Assembly: GCA_947477885.1 (NCBI GenBank)
Contig: CANJUD010000005.1
Coordinates: 62,001 to 126,000 of the forward strand
Direction: 5' to 3'
DNA length: 64,000 nucleotides
DNA from: Bacteroidota bacterium
GTDB taxonomy: Bacteria; Bacteroidota; Bacteroidia; UKL13-3
Both the position numbers and the translations under genes were made by a program. Every line of letters starts with the position of its first letter. Position 1 is the first letter of the stretch. Shown one piece after another: positions 25,557 to 34,359 of this stretch. The notes under the pieces are model-generated. The model did not search any database. It was not told where the DNA came from and saw nothing but the letters and a program-made list of their open reading frames with translations.

Positions 25557-26480
25557 TTGTCAATCAAACGTTTAAATATTTGGAACTTGTTGTTAGCATT
25601 GCTATGTATTGTTTCTATCAATACAAATGCACAGCGGCGTTCATCAAGTTTTAATAGAAACCACGCTTATGAAGTGGGATTGAGTATTGGCCCTACTTAC
25701 TATCAAGGAGATTTAAGTTATGGTCCTGTTACTTTGCAAATGGCACGAATGCATGCTGGTGTTTACGGCAGATATTATTTAGGCAATTTTTTAGCAGTTC
25801 GTTTAGGCTTCGACTTTGCTCGCATCGCAGGTGATGATAAAATAGCTGGTGCTAAATACGATGAGTATACAGCTATTGAAGAAGGTGGGGTGGGCAAGCA
25901 AGCTAACTATCGTGACCGAATGAAACGCAACCTTAATTTCTACTCCAATATTTCCGAATTGAATCTGCTTTTCGAATATCATATATGGAATCCATACAAC
26001 CGGGGAAGCGGCAAATTAGTTGTTCCCTATGTATTTGGAGGATTGGCCTATTTTCATTTCAATCCAAAAACAATTGATCGCTATGGAGCTATTGTTGAGT
26101 TGAGAAAATTCCAAACAGAATATCATAAAACATATAGCTTGAATCAGTTTGCAATTCCAATGGGCGTTGGTGTTAAAATTAATCCGGGAGCAGCAATTAA
26201 TGTATCTTTTGAAATAGGTTATCGTAAAACTTTCACTGATTGGCTCGACGATGTTCATCATAATTTTGCAGGAGCACCGGCTGCAAAAGATGTTTATTTG
26301 CAACAGTTAAGCGATAGATCGAGTGAGGTAGATCCTAAATGGGGCCAAATGTGGAGCCAAACTTCTATCAACCCAAATAAATATGTTAGGGGGAATCCCA
26401 AAGACAAAGATTCTTATATACTTTGCTCAATAAATATCACTAAGACTTTCAATTCCCATGGCTCTTGCACTAATTTTTAG
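25557..26480 (+). CDS. Outer-membrane beta-barrel protein (DUF6089-like)
   Basis: This 307-residue exported protein has a signal peptide (about 1-24, ending NTNAQ). A predicted eight-stranded barrel follows, with GLSIGPTYYQGDL, YGRYYLGNFLAVRLGFDFARIAGDD and NLLFEYHIWNPY, features of the DUF6089 family. Its role is unknown; such barrels are often surface structural proteins. The only start that keeps the signal peptide is TTG at 25557, since the next in-frame Met is far inside. A -7 box ending at 25549 leaves almost no leader. It converges with fhs. Confidence 0.75.
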   Translation: MSIKRLNIWNLLLALLCIVSINTNAQRRSSSFNRNHAYEVGLSIGPTYYQGDLSYGPVTLQMARMHAGVYGRYYLGNFLAVRLGFDFARIAGDDKIAGAKYDEYTAIEEGGVGKQANYRDRMKRNLNFYSNISELNLLFEYHIWNPYNRGSGKLVVPYVFGGLAYFHFNPKTIDRYGAIVELRKFQTEYHKTYSLNQFAIPMGVGVKINPGAAINVSFEIGYRKTFTDWLDDVHHNFAGAPAAKDVYLQQLSDRSSEVDPKWGQMWSQTSINPNKYVRGNPKDKDSYILCSINITKTFNSHGSCTNF

Positions 26481-26483
26481 GGG

Positions 26484-26564
26484 CAGACGGAAGTTGGATG
26501 AGCCATGCGGCGGCGGCCTTTTGGCGTAAGCAAAAATTTTTGGTCTTCCTACTTCGGTCTTCTT
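26484..26564. terminator. Hairpin between convergent genes
   Basis: AGACGGAAGTTGGA near 26485 pairs imperfectly with TCCTACTTCGGTCT near 26549-26562. It lies between two convergent stop codons and is followed by a T-run on the plus strand. Confidence 0.4.
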
Positions 26565-26565
26565 T

Positions 26566-28269
26566 TTAAAACAACCCGCCAATCAACCCATCCGCATCAA
26601 TATCAATCGCCTCAGCTGCGGGCACTTGGGGTAGTCCAGGCATACGCATCATATCTCCACATATAGGAATTAAGAATCCGGCACCTGCAGCAAATTCAAA
26701 TTCACGAACGGTGATTCTGAATCCTTTTGGACGTCCTAGTAATTTGGGATTATCGGAAAATGAGTATTGGGTTTTGGCCATACACACAGGTAGTTTATCC
26801 ATTCCCAATCTATATATTTTTTTCAAACCAGTTTGTGCTTTGGCTGCATAATCAACGCCATCGGCTCCATATATATATTTTGCAATCGCTTCAATTTTTT
26901 GTTCCACGCTGTCTTCTAGAGTATATAATGGTTTGAAATTACTTTGGTTCAATGCTATTGTTTCAGTTACTTCATTTGCCAAATCTTCCATGCCAGCACC
27001 GCCTTTTTCCCATCCTTCGCAAATGGCTACTTTGGCACCAATTGATTTTACATGATTATATACCATATCAAGTTCGGCTTGGGTATCACTAAAAAATTTA
27101 TTGACAGCAACAACGGCAGGTAATCCGAACTTACCGATATTAGATATATGTTGTTCCAAATTGGCCATCCCATTTTTCAAGGCTTCCAGGTTTTCAGTTT
27201 TTAGTGAATCCATAGCAGCTCCACCATGATATTTAAGAGCTCGGATAGTTGCAACTATTACAACTACCTTGGGAGCAATATTTCCATAACCACATTTGAT
27301 ATGTAGGAATTTTTCAGCTCCCAGATCAGCACCAAAGCCAGCTTCGGTCACTACATAGTCGCTAAGAGACATGCCCATTTTGGTAGCGATCAGTGTATTT
27401 GTTCCTTGGGCAATGTTTGCAAATGGACCACCATGTATAATAGCAGGATTTCCTTCTAGTGTTTGAACCAAGTTAGGCATGATTGCATCTTTCAATAAAG
27501 CAGCCATCGAACCTTGTGCATTCAGTTGTTTGGCATAAACAGGCTTGCCGCCATAAGTATCACCTATATATATATCACCAATTTTGGTTTTTAAATCTTC
27601 CAAGTTTGAAGAGAGGCAAAGGATTGCCATGATCTCGGATGCTGCTGTGATATTGAATCCAGTTTCGCGTGGCATACCACCTTGCTTGCCTCCAAGTGCT
27701 ACTATAATATTACGCAAAGCACGGTCGTTCATGTCCATAACGCGTTTCCAAACTACGGTTCTTGGGTCAATGCCTAAGTTATTGCCTTCTTTGTTTTGTA
27801 TATTATTATCTATTAAAGCTGCTAATAAGTTATTCGCTTTTTCGATGGCAGAGAAATCACCAGTAAAATGCAGATTGATATCTTCCATCGGAACTACCTG
27901 GCTATAGCCTCCGCCTGCAGCACCACCCTTTACACCGAACACGGGACCTAGCGAAGGTTCTCTCAATACAGCGGTTGCTTGTTTGCCAATGCGGTTAAGT
28001 CCTTCAGTTAATCCAATAGTGGTAGTTGTTTTTCCTTCGCCTGCTGGAGTTGGATTTATCGCAGTTACTAAAATCAGATTAGAGTTTGCAGCTTTTGTTG
28101 GGTTGATTAAGTTCAAAGGGAGCTTAGCCTTATACTTACCATAATGTTCGAGTTGATCTGCGGCGATGCCAAGTTTGATTGCGATCTCGTTGATGTGTTG
28201 CAATTTTGCGGCTTGAGCAATCTCAATATCCGATGGCACTTTTACTGATTCTACTGTGGTGTTTTCCAT
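26566..28269 (-). CDS. fhs: Formate--tetrahydrofolate ligase
   Basis: It joins formate to tetrahydrofolate at the cost of ATP, giving 10-formyl-THF for purine and initiator-tRNA synthesis. From the chosen ATG the protein has 567 residues. The P-loop is PTPAGEGKTTTTIGL, followed by KGGAAGGGYSQVVPMEDINLH, both diagnostic. The C-terminus ends in the family pattern ICGDMMRMPGLP and IDIDADGLIGGLF. An upstream in-frame ATG at 28302 is rejected because a -7 box (28287-28294) lies between. The upstream region was inspected for a THF riboswitch and none was recognised. Confidence 0.97.
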   Translation of the reverse strand: MENTTVESVKVPSDIEIAQAAKLQHINEIAIKLGIAADQLEHYGKYKAKLPLNLINPTKAANSNLILVTAINPTPAGEGKTTTTIGLTEGLNRIGKQATAVLREPSLGPVFGVKGGAAGGGYSQVVPMEDINLHFTGDFSAIEKANNLLAALIDNNIQNKEGNNLGIDPRTVVWKRVMDMNDRALRNIIVALGGKQGGMPRETGFNITAASEIMAILCLSSNLEDLKTKIGDIYIGDTYGGKPVYAKQLNAQGSMAALLKDAIMPNLVQTLEGNPAIIHGGPFANIAQGTNTLIATKMGMSLSDYVVTEAGFGADLGAEKFLHIKCGYGNIAPKVVVIVATIRALKYHGGAAMDSLKTENLEALKNGMANLEQHISNIGKFGLPAVVAVNKFFSDTQAELDMVYNHVKSIGAKVAICEGWEKGGAGMEDLANEVTETIALNQSNFKPLYTLEDSVEQKIEAIAKYIYGADGVDYAAKAQTGLKKIYRLGMDKLPVCMAKTQYSFSDNPKLLGRPKGFRITVREFEFAAGAGFLIPICGDMMRMPGLPQVPAAEAIDIDADGLIGGLF

Positions 28270-28286
28270 GTGTATCTTTTTTTTGG

Positions 28287-28294
28287 CAAATTTA
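28287..28294 (-). promoter_or_regulatory. -7 promoter box of fhs
   Basis: The minus strand reads TAAATTTG, 17 bases upstream of the ATG at 28269 and downstream of the alternative start at 28302. Confidence 0.55.
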
Positions 28295-28302
28295 ACGAGC
28301 AA

Positions 28303-28899
28303 ATGCTGTAATGATTTATTAATTTTATCTTAATGGTGGTTGATTCAAATCAGCAATATTTAGCTAGCAAATAGCATTTTTTGATTAATAAATGGTATAA
28401 AAGGCCGTTCAAAAAATATTTTACATTGAATCTTACAAAGTGACTTTTCCTCTTTTAGATTCAAATTTGGGCTTTGAGAAATGCAGAATTCAATGCTCCT
28501 TCTGCAATGCCTGTTATGTCAGGTTTTTCCGCCTGATGCCTTCTGGAATTGGAGCGATAATCTTGCCCATATACATTTTGCATACTGCAAAAAGTAATGC
28601 TTAGGAATGATATTTTGCTGCAAAAATCTAAGTTGAATATAGTATATAATATTGCTATTTAATTTTGTGTAGTATTATAGTAGTTTTTATTGAAAATTTA
28701 TATTTTCCGCAGAATGATAGATTTAAATAGTCTGAATTATTTTTACTTTATTTTTTAGCAAATAAAACCAATAGGGTGCAAACTAACAGTTATTATTTCA
28801 GGATTCAGCAATCGGGATTCCGGATTCAAGGTTTAGTGGAAATTGATATTTACGATTATAGGTTGAATTTGGCCGCGTTAAGAATGGTATATCATATTT
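28303..28899. other. Intergenic region of about 600 bases without a gene
   Basis: It is AT-rich with no credible open frame. A small hairpin TCAGG-TTTTTCCG-CCTGA (about 28518-28535) and a heptamer array (GGATTCA, GCAATCG, GGATTCC, GGATTCA, AGGTTTA; 28801-28835) are the only structures seen. It separates two minus-strand genes, so it also holds the fhs promoter. Confidence 0.5.
28801..28835. repeat. GGATTCA heptamer array
   Basis: Five units in register, GGATTCA, GCAATCG, GGATTCC, GGATTCA, AGGTTTA. The same unit type follows the phospholipase-D gene and precedes topA. Confidence 0.6.
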
Positions 28900-30099
28900 T
28901 CAACCTACAAATGCACCAACAATTAATATGGCAAGCACCAATAGAGGGGTGGGGCATTTGCCCCACCACAAATAGGCAATAGTAGCTGTTATAATACACG
29001 CATTTCCCACGTTCCATTGTATTGGCCGAATTAATAAAACGGCAGCAGCAACAACTAATCCAGCCGAAGCAGCGTTGATTCCTTCAATGGCTTTTTGCAC
29101 GCGGTTATATGTTTTGAGTCGGTACCAAATGGGATGAAAAAAGAAGATGAGTAATAGCCCGGGCAAAAAAATTGCAACACTGCCTATTACCGAACCTAAT
29201 ATCATTACCCATGCACCCATGCTACTTAAAGCCATACCGTTGGCATAACTCGATATACTGAATACGGGCCCCGGCAGGGCTTGGCTCATGCCCACACCCG
29301 TCATAAATGTTTGGTGATCCATATAATGTTTGAACAATACGTATTGGTCGTACATCATGGGAACCAATACATTGCCGCCGCCAAATACCAAGCTGCCATA
29401 GCGGTAAGTGTTTTCAAATAACAATGCGGGTCTGTTTTGCATAAGGTTTCCAAACAGGGCCGCCAATATCCATATTCCTGCAAATACCCATAGGTTTCCC
29501 CATTTAATATTGGCAAACGAGTCTTGAGGTTTTATTAAAGTTTTGCCCGTGGTAAGGTTGGTAATAAAGCCACCCAATACCAAAAGAATCGGGATAAAAA
29601 CAGGGTGACTATATATAATGGGAACCAATGCTGTAAAAATTAAAATACCTGCATGTATTTGGTTTTTCACCATTTGAAGGGTAAAGCGTATGGCCGCAAA
29701 GCACATAAATCCGACAGCCATGGCAGGCACATATTGTAATACTTTTACCACATTTAAATTACTGCCAAATAGGGAAACAATCTGGGCTAGTGCCCCCATT
29801 AAAAAACACGAAGGCAGTGCCCATATAGTTAATGCAATGGTGGCAAACACAGGTCCGCCTCGGCGATAGGCAATGGTAGTGATAGTTTGTGTACTTGTGG
29901 GGCCTGGCAACATTTGGCAAAAAGAATTTATTTCCAGCAATTCTTCCTCGCTAATGAATCTGCGTTTTTTTACCAACACATCTGTGAAACGTGTAAAATG
30001 CACCTGCGGACCACCGAAAGCTGTAAGTGATAGCCAAAATACTTGCTTTAAGAATGCAAGCTTGCGTAATTCTATTATTTTTGCCCCCGCTTTATCCAT
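28900..30099 (-). CDS. chrA: Chromate-transporter (CHR/ChrA) family protein
   Basis: This 399-residue inner-membrane protein is made of two homologous CHR domains (about 12-190 and 205-395), the long-chain ChrA architecture. The first half shows FWLSLTAFGGPQVHFTRF and FCQMLPGPTSTQTITTIAYRRGG. The second shows FGGGNVLVPMMYDQYV and GVGMSQALPGPVFSISSYANG. The repeated GP and FGG motifs are family hallmarks. ChrA exports chromate using the proton gradient, but many homologues have untested substrates. No chrB-like regulator is adjacent. It is divergent from a small lipoprotein gene with a 21-base gap, so the two may share control. Confidence 0.9.
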   Translation of the reverse strand: MDKAGAKIIELRKLAFLKQVFWLSLTAFGGPQVHFTRFTDVLVKKRRFISEEELLEINSFCQMLPGPTSTQTITTIAYRRGGPVFATIALTIWALPSCFLMGALAQIVSLFGSNLNVVKVLQYVPAMAVGFMCFAAIRFTLQMVKNQIHAGILIFTALVPIIYSHPVFIPILLVLGGFITNLTTGKTLIKPQDSFANIKWGNLWVFAGIWILAALFGNLMQNRPALLFENTYRYGSLVFGGGNVLVPMMYDQYVLFKHYMDHQTFMTGVGMSQALPGPVFSISSYANGMALSSMGAWVMILGSVIGSVAIFLPGLLLIFFFHPIWYRLKTYNRVQKAIEGINAASAGLVVAAAVLLIRPIQWNVGNACIITATIAYLWWGKCPTPLLVLAILIVGAFVG

Positions 30100-30120
30100 C
30101 TAATTTTTATCAGACCGCAA

Positions 30121-30696
30121 ATGTATCCAACTATGAAATATATCACACAGATTTTAATTTGTTTTTTTGTTTTCAGTTTTATTATTAGCCAGCCATCATG
30201 CAAAAGTGGTGATGGAGATTTACGCCAGAAAAAGGTGGACAGCCTTGCTTATGGTTTGATGGAGATAGAAGACAAATTAAATATTGATACGGATGATCTG
30301 GGGCTTGAGACAAGAAAAATGGAAAAAATTTACCGTTTGCTGAAAATAAAAGATACTGGAATAACTTTGGAAATGGGGATTTTACTTGAGCAATATTTGA
30401 ATGAAATTAGAATATTTAAAGAAGTGGTGGCAAATAAAGAAGCTTTGCAAAAGGAGTTGGGTGAACTAAAACAACAGCTTAAAAATTTGAACCACAGTGT
30501 GAAAGAAAAAAAGATGACCGAAGAAGAATTTAAAAAAGCATTTGCAATTGAGATGGCAGATATACAACATTTGGAAGAGATGGTAGAAGAGAAGATTGAA
30601 CCTTATTTGCACGTTCAATCGGAGCACGCGAGAATTGCACCCAAAATTGAAGAATATGCAACTAAATTTGCCGACGATAAACCCAAAGATAAATAA
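30121..30696 (+). CDS. Putative coiled-coil lipoprotein, function unknown
   Basis: This 191-residue protein has a hydrophobic N-terminus followed by SQPSC, a plausible lipobox with Cys27. The rest is strongly helical and charged, with a predicted coiled coil near 95-150 ([20 protein letters not shown]) and no enzyme motif. An alternative ATG at 30133 would give a signal starting MKYITQIL and is equally acceptable. It sits 26 bases upstream of pyrH on the same strand and may be co-transcribed. I do not recognise the family. Confidence 0.65.
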   Translation: MYPTMKYITQILICFFVFSFIISQPSCKSGDGDLRQKKVDSLAYGLMEIEDKLNIDTDDLGLETRKMEKIYRLLKIKDTGITLEMGILLEQYLNEIRIFKEVVANKEALQKELGELKQQLKNLNHSVKEKKMTEEEFKKAFAIEMADIQHLEEMVEEKIEPYLHVQSEHARIAPKIEEYATKFADDKPKDK

Positions 30697-30722
30697 CCTT
30701 AACTAAACATATATCATATAAA

Positions 30723-31439
30723 ATGGAAGCACTAAAATATAAACGTGTATTGCTGAAACTGAGCGGCGAAAGCTTGATGGGCGACAAACAATATGGTATC
30801 GATCCTGCCATACTCGAGCAATATGCCAGCGAAGTGAAAACCGTGGTGGATATGGGTGTAGAGGTAGCAATTGTAATAGGAGGGGGGAATATTTTCAGGG
30901 GCGTGCAAGGTGTACAAGGCGGTGTAGTGGACAGGGCGCAAGGCGATTATATGGGTATGCTTGCCACCGTAATTAACTCGATGGCTTTGCAGGGTGCATT
31001 AGAAAAACACGGAATAAAAACACGATTGCTTAGTGCTATTAAAATGGAACAAATTTGTGAACCTTTTATACGACGCAGAGCAATTCGTCACTTGGAAAAA
31101 GGAAGGGTGGTGATATTTGGAGCAGGTACCGGTAATCCCTATTTCACTACTGATACCGCTGCTTCACTAAGGGCTGTAGAGATAGAAGCGAACCTCGTTT
31201 TGAAAGGTACACGCGTGGATGGTATATATACTGCCGACCCGGAAAAAGACCCCACCGCAACAAAATATGATGAGCTCACTTTTTCAGAAGTATATAAACA
31301 GGGTTTGAATGTGATGGACCTAACAGCTATTACACTCTGTCAAGAAAATAAATTACCACTCGTAGTTTTTGATATGAATAAAGCAGGAAATTTTAAAAGA
31401 GTAATGATGGGGGAAAAGATTGGAACACTGGTTAAGTAG
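30723..31439 (+). CDS. pyrH: UMP kinase
   Basis: PyrH phosphorylates UMP to UDP in the cytoplasm, the committed step to UTP and CTP. The 238-residue amino-acid-kinase-fold protein starts near [14 protein letters not shown]. It contains [10 protein letters not shown], the bacterial [12 protein letters not shown] segment and [17 protein letters not shown], then [15 protein letters not shown]. Length is normal. The pyrH-frr order is widely conserved in bacteria and is kept here, but a heptamer-array hairpin is inserted between the two genes and supplies the pyrH stop codon. Confidence 0.98.
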   Translation: MEALKYKRVLLKLSGESLMGDKQYGIDPAILEQYASEVKTVVDMGVEVAIVIGGGNIFRGVQGVQGGVVDRAQGDYMGMLATVINSMALQGALEKHGIKTRLLSAIKMEQICEPFIRRRAIRHLEKGRVVIFGAGTGNPYFTTDTAASLRAVEIEANLVLKGTRVDGIYTADPEKDPTATKYDELTFSEVYKQGLNVMDLTAITLCQENKLPLVVFDMNKAGNFKRVMMGEKIGTLVK

Positions 31440-31510
31440 CCAGTAAACAGTAAACAGTAGTCAGTGGCTGACGCCGTATGGCACTGACTACTGTTTACTG
31501 ACCACTTATT
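31437..31510. repeat. Inverted heptamer array between pyrH and frr
   Basis: A 19-base perfect stem, 31448-31466 against 31482-31500, is built of CAGTAAA/CAGTAGT units and closes a 15-base loop reading GCTGACGCCGTATGG. The first unit contains the pyrH TAG. It is the clearest example of the element and lies within a conserved operon. Confidence 0.85.
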
Positions 31511-31514
31511 ACTA

Positions 31515-31541
31515 AAATTAAAAATATAAAATAAAAAATAA
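31515..31541. repeat. A/T heptamer array before frr
   Basis: AAATTAA, AAATATA, AAATAAA, AAATAAT are in register immediately before the frr start. This could equally be simple A/T richness. Confidence 0.3.
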
Positions 31542-31548
31542 TTCGATT

Positions 31549-32112
31549 ATGAATGAATTAATAAAACCCATGATTGATGGCATGGAGAGTGCCATGGAAA
31601 AATGTTTGAGCCATACTGAACATGAGTTCTCGAGAATTCGTGCAGGTAAGGCAACTCCTAATATGCTTGACAGTGTGCAGGCAGAAGTATATGGTATGCG
31701 AATGCCATTGAACCAAGTTGCAACAGTAAGCACATCCGATGCACGTACTTTAGTAGTTACACCTTTCGACAAAACTTCTATCGGGCCTATTGAGCGTGGT
31801 ATTACAGAGGCCAATTTAGGATTTAACCCAACAAATGATGGGAATATAATCCGAATTACGGTGCCCGCGCTTACTGAAGACCGTCGCCGCGATTTGGTGA
31901 AAAATGTGAAGGCCGCAGCTGAGCATGCCAAAGTTACGATTAGAAATGAGCGTAAAGATTATAATGAACTTATTCGCAAACTAAAAACAGATGGCATGAG
32001 CGAGGATGATATGAAAGCTGGCGAAGATAAAATTCAGCAAATCACCAATGTCAATGTGGCAAAGATTGATAGCTTGATGGCCGCTAAGGAAAAAGAAATA
32101 ATGACCGTTTAA
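31549..32112 (+). CDS. frr: Ribosome recycling factor
   Basis: RRF splits post-termination ribosomes together with EF-G. The 187-residue protein shows the complete family pattern: an N-terminal helix with FSRIRAGKATPNMLD, the beta domain with MPLNQVATVS, and RTLVVTPFDKTSIGPIERGI. NDGNIIRITVPALTEDRRRDLVK and the C-terminal helix follow. Length is normal. It is downstream of pyrH and is followed by another heptamer-array element. Confidence 0.98.
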   Translation: MNELIKPMIDGMESAMEKCLSHTEHEFSRIRAGKATPNMLDSVQAEVYGMRMPLNQVATVSTSDARTLVVTPFDKTSIGPIERGITEANLGFNPTNDGNIIRITVPALTEDRRRDLVKNVKAAAEHAKVTIRNERKDYNELIRKLKTDGMSEDDMKAGEDKIQQITNVNVAKIDSLMAAKEKEIMTV

Positions 32113-32113
32113 A

Positions 32114-32209
32114 ATAGTAGCCAGTAATCAGTAAACAGTAATCAGTGCCTCCCGAATAGTCGGGACGGCGTTAGCTACTGACCACTGACTACTGTATATT
32201 GACCACTAA
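32114..32209. repeat. Inverted heptamer array between frr and the GT51 gene
   Basis: The left arm AGTAGCC-AGTAATC-AGTAAAC-AGTAATC is followed by a core with the hairpin TCCCGAATAGTCGGGA and GGCGTTAGC. The right arm is ACTGACC-ACTGACT-ACTGTAT. A TTG inside the right arm (32199) opens a slightly longer frame for the next gene, which is rejected. Confidence 0.8.
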
Positions 32210-32210
32210 A

Positions 32211-34346
32211 ATGTTTGGCCGCAGAAAAAAATTATATATTAGCGATACGCCCCAAAAGCGTAAACGTTTTCGTTGGCTAAAAATTACTTTTATTTCATTG
32301 GGAAGTATTATCATACTTCCAGTTTTATTTGCATTTCTATTCAGGCAAAATTTGTTGAATTGGGCTGTAGAAAAAGCAAAAAATAAAGCAAAAAAATATC
32401 ATGCAACTTTGGTAGTTGGTTCGGCAACTATATCAGGGATTGCAGATGTGGAAATTACAAATTTATCACTTATTCCGGATGATGCAGATACATTGCTGCA
32501 TATCGGAAAAGCCTCATCAGGTCTGCGTGTATGGAAATTGATTACTGGGAATATCATGCTCTCTCATTTGCAGTTGGACCAAGGTTTTGTAAATCTGGTT
32601 CGATACGATTCCACGCGAACTAATTATAGTAATTTTACCCAAAAAAAAGATAGTGATGAAGTAGAGAAAAATTCCAAAATAAGCTTGGCACAAAAAGGTT
32701 ATAAAATTATCAAAAATGTATTGGGACAAATCCCTGGTAAAATAGAAGTTGGTGATTTTACTATATCATATACCCGTGGCGAAAATAAGTATTATATAAA
32801 AGCCGATGGATTGAGATTGGATGATGAATTGATTAAATGTAATATAGATATTTCAACTCCTTCTGCCTACAAAGAAAAGATAGTAAGTAGAGAAAAAAAA
32901 GTAAGAAAGAAAACCAAGCATACTAAAGAAATAGTAGAGAGTAAAGTTGAGAAAGAAATAAGCACAACGCAAATACAAAGGCTGAAGGTAGAAGGATTCT
33001 TCGACCCTGATAAAATGACTGGCGATGTAAATATTAAGAGTCGTGAATTTGATATGATGTATATGCCTTTGGCACAAGAAAAAATGGGATTGAAATTGGG
33101 TGCTAAAGAATTGAATTTAAAATTGAATGAAGTAGCCTATGATAATGGCGAACTTGTGTTGAAAACTTTTGCCGAGATGAAAGATATTATAGTGAATCAT
33201 CCCAGGCTTGCCAATAATGATGTGAAAGTTTCAGTAGGTTCAGGCGATATACATCTGATGGTGGGTGAGAATTATATAACATTGGATAGTAGTAGTACAT
33301 TTAAATTAAATAAAATAAATATACATCCTTATTTTCGTTATCAACGCAGCCCAGTAATAGATTATGATTTTAAAATAGCAACTGATAGAATTGGAGCCAA
33401 CGATTTTTTTAATTCGCTACCCGATGGAATGTTTGAAAGCTTGTCTGGTATTGATGCAGAAGGGTTTCTTACTTACCGTATGGATTGTCATTTGTGTGAT
33501 ACTTCGCCCTGGAATTGTAGTTTTAATTCGGATATGCAAAAAGAAAATTTCAGAATTAACAGATTTGGGAAAGCATATTTGCCAATGATAAACGGAGAGT
33601 TTGTATATACTGCTTATGATTATGGCAACCCTCAAAAAATAATAGTAGGTCCTGATAATCCCAATTATACAAATTTAGAAGATATATCTAACTATTTAAA
33701 GAATGCAGTGCTTACCACTGAAGACCCGGCATTCTTTGGGCACCAAGGTTTTATTATAGAATCAATTCGCCAATCGATTGCACAGAATTATGTATATAAA
33801 AGATTTGTGCGCGGTGGAAGTACCATCTCCATGCAATTGGTAAAAAATATATATTTAAGTAGGCAAAAAACCCTCACTCGAAAGATGGAAGAAATGCTGC
33901 TAGTATGGATGATAGAAAATTTGGGAATTGTGAGCAAACATAGAATGTTTGAAGTATATATGAATATTATAGAGTGGGGGCCAGGCGTATATGGCATAGG
34001 AGAAGCCAGTCGTTTTTATTTTGAAAAATCACCCTTGCAACTCAATTTACAGGAAGCAATTTTTATGGCCTCTATTATACCGCATCCCAAATGGTTTGCC
34101 AGTAGTTTTAATGATACTACTCAAATGTTGAAGAAACATTTTAAAGGTTATTATACGCAAATATCGGGACTCATGGTTGGGCGAAAACTGATAGAGCCTG
34201 AAGACACGACAGGGTTAGAACCGAATGTAGTATTGCGTGGACCAGCAAGAAATTTATTACGCAAAACAGTTCCAATTTCTGACAGTTCCGAGTTATATGA
34301 TAATCCACCTTTGCTGATGGATGATATTAGATTTAGAGACCACTAA
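32211..34346 (+). CDS. AsmA-like domain fused to a GT51 peptidoglycan glycosyltransferase
   Basis: This 711-residue inner-membrane protein has a basic cytoplasmic N-terminus and one membrane helix (about 25-46). A long periplasmic AsmA/DUF748-like region (about 55-420) starts VGSATISGIADVEITNLSL and bears a Lys-rich insert. A GT51 lysozyme-like domain (about 475-650) carries all main motifs: TTEDPAFFGHQG with catalytic Glu504, RGGSTISMQLVKN, RKMEEMLLVWMIE and YMNIIEWGPGVYG. No transpeptidase domain is present, so it polymerises glycan chains only, like MtgA, but with an AsmA-like module in front. The start is the ATG at 32211; an upstream TTG lies inside a repeat. It is followed after 13 bases by a glycosyltransferase gene. 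Confidence 0.88.
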   Translation: MFGRRKKLYISDTPQKRKRFRWLKITFISLGSIIILPVLFAFLFRQNLLNWAVEKAKNKAKKYHATLVVGSATISGIADVEITNLSLIPDDADTLLHIGKASSGLRVWKLITGNIMLSHLQLDQGFVNLVRYDSTRTNYSNFTQKKDSDEVEKNSKISLAQKGYKIIKNVLGQIPGKIEVGDFTISYTRGENKYYIKADGLRLDDELIKCNIDISTPSAYKEKIVSREKKVRKKTKHTKEIVESKVEKEISTTQIQRLKVEGFFDPDKMTGDVNIKSREFDMMYMPLAQEKMGLKLGAKELNLKLNEVAYDNGELVLKTFAEMKDIIVNHPRLANNDVKVSVGSGDIHLMVGENYITLDSSSTFKLNKINIHPYFRYQRSPVIDYDFKIATDRIGANDFFNSLPDGMFESLSGIDAEGFLTYRMDCHLCDTSPWNCSFNSDMQKENFRINRFGKAYLPMINGEFVYTAYDYGNPQKIIVGPDNPNYTNLEDISNYLKNAVLTTEDPAFFGHQGFIIESIRQSIAQNYVYKRFVRGGSTISMQLVKNIYLSRQKTLTRKMEEMLLVWMIENLGIVSKHRMFEVYMNIIEWGPGVYGIGEASRFYFEKSPLQLNLQEAIFMASIIPHPKWFASSFNDTTQMLKKHFKGYYTQISGLMVGRKLIEPEDTTGLEPNVVLRGPARNLLRKTVPISDSSELYDNPPLLMDDIRFRDH

Positions 34347-34359
34347 TTAAATATAATAA

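Noticed and set aside
28270-28460. Tetrahydrofolate riboswitch upstream of fhs
   Set aside because: No matching junction or pseudoknot pattern was visible, and the -7 box leaves a leader of only about ten bases.
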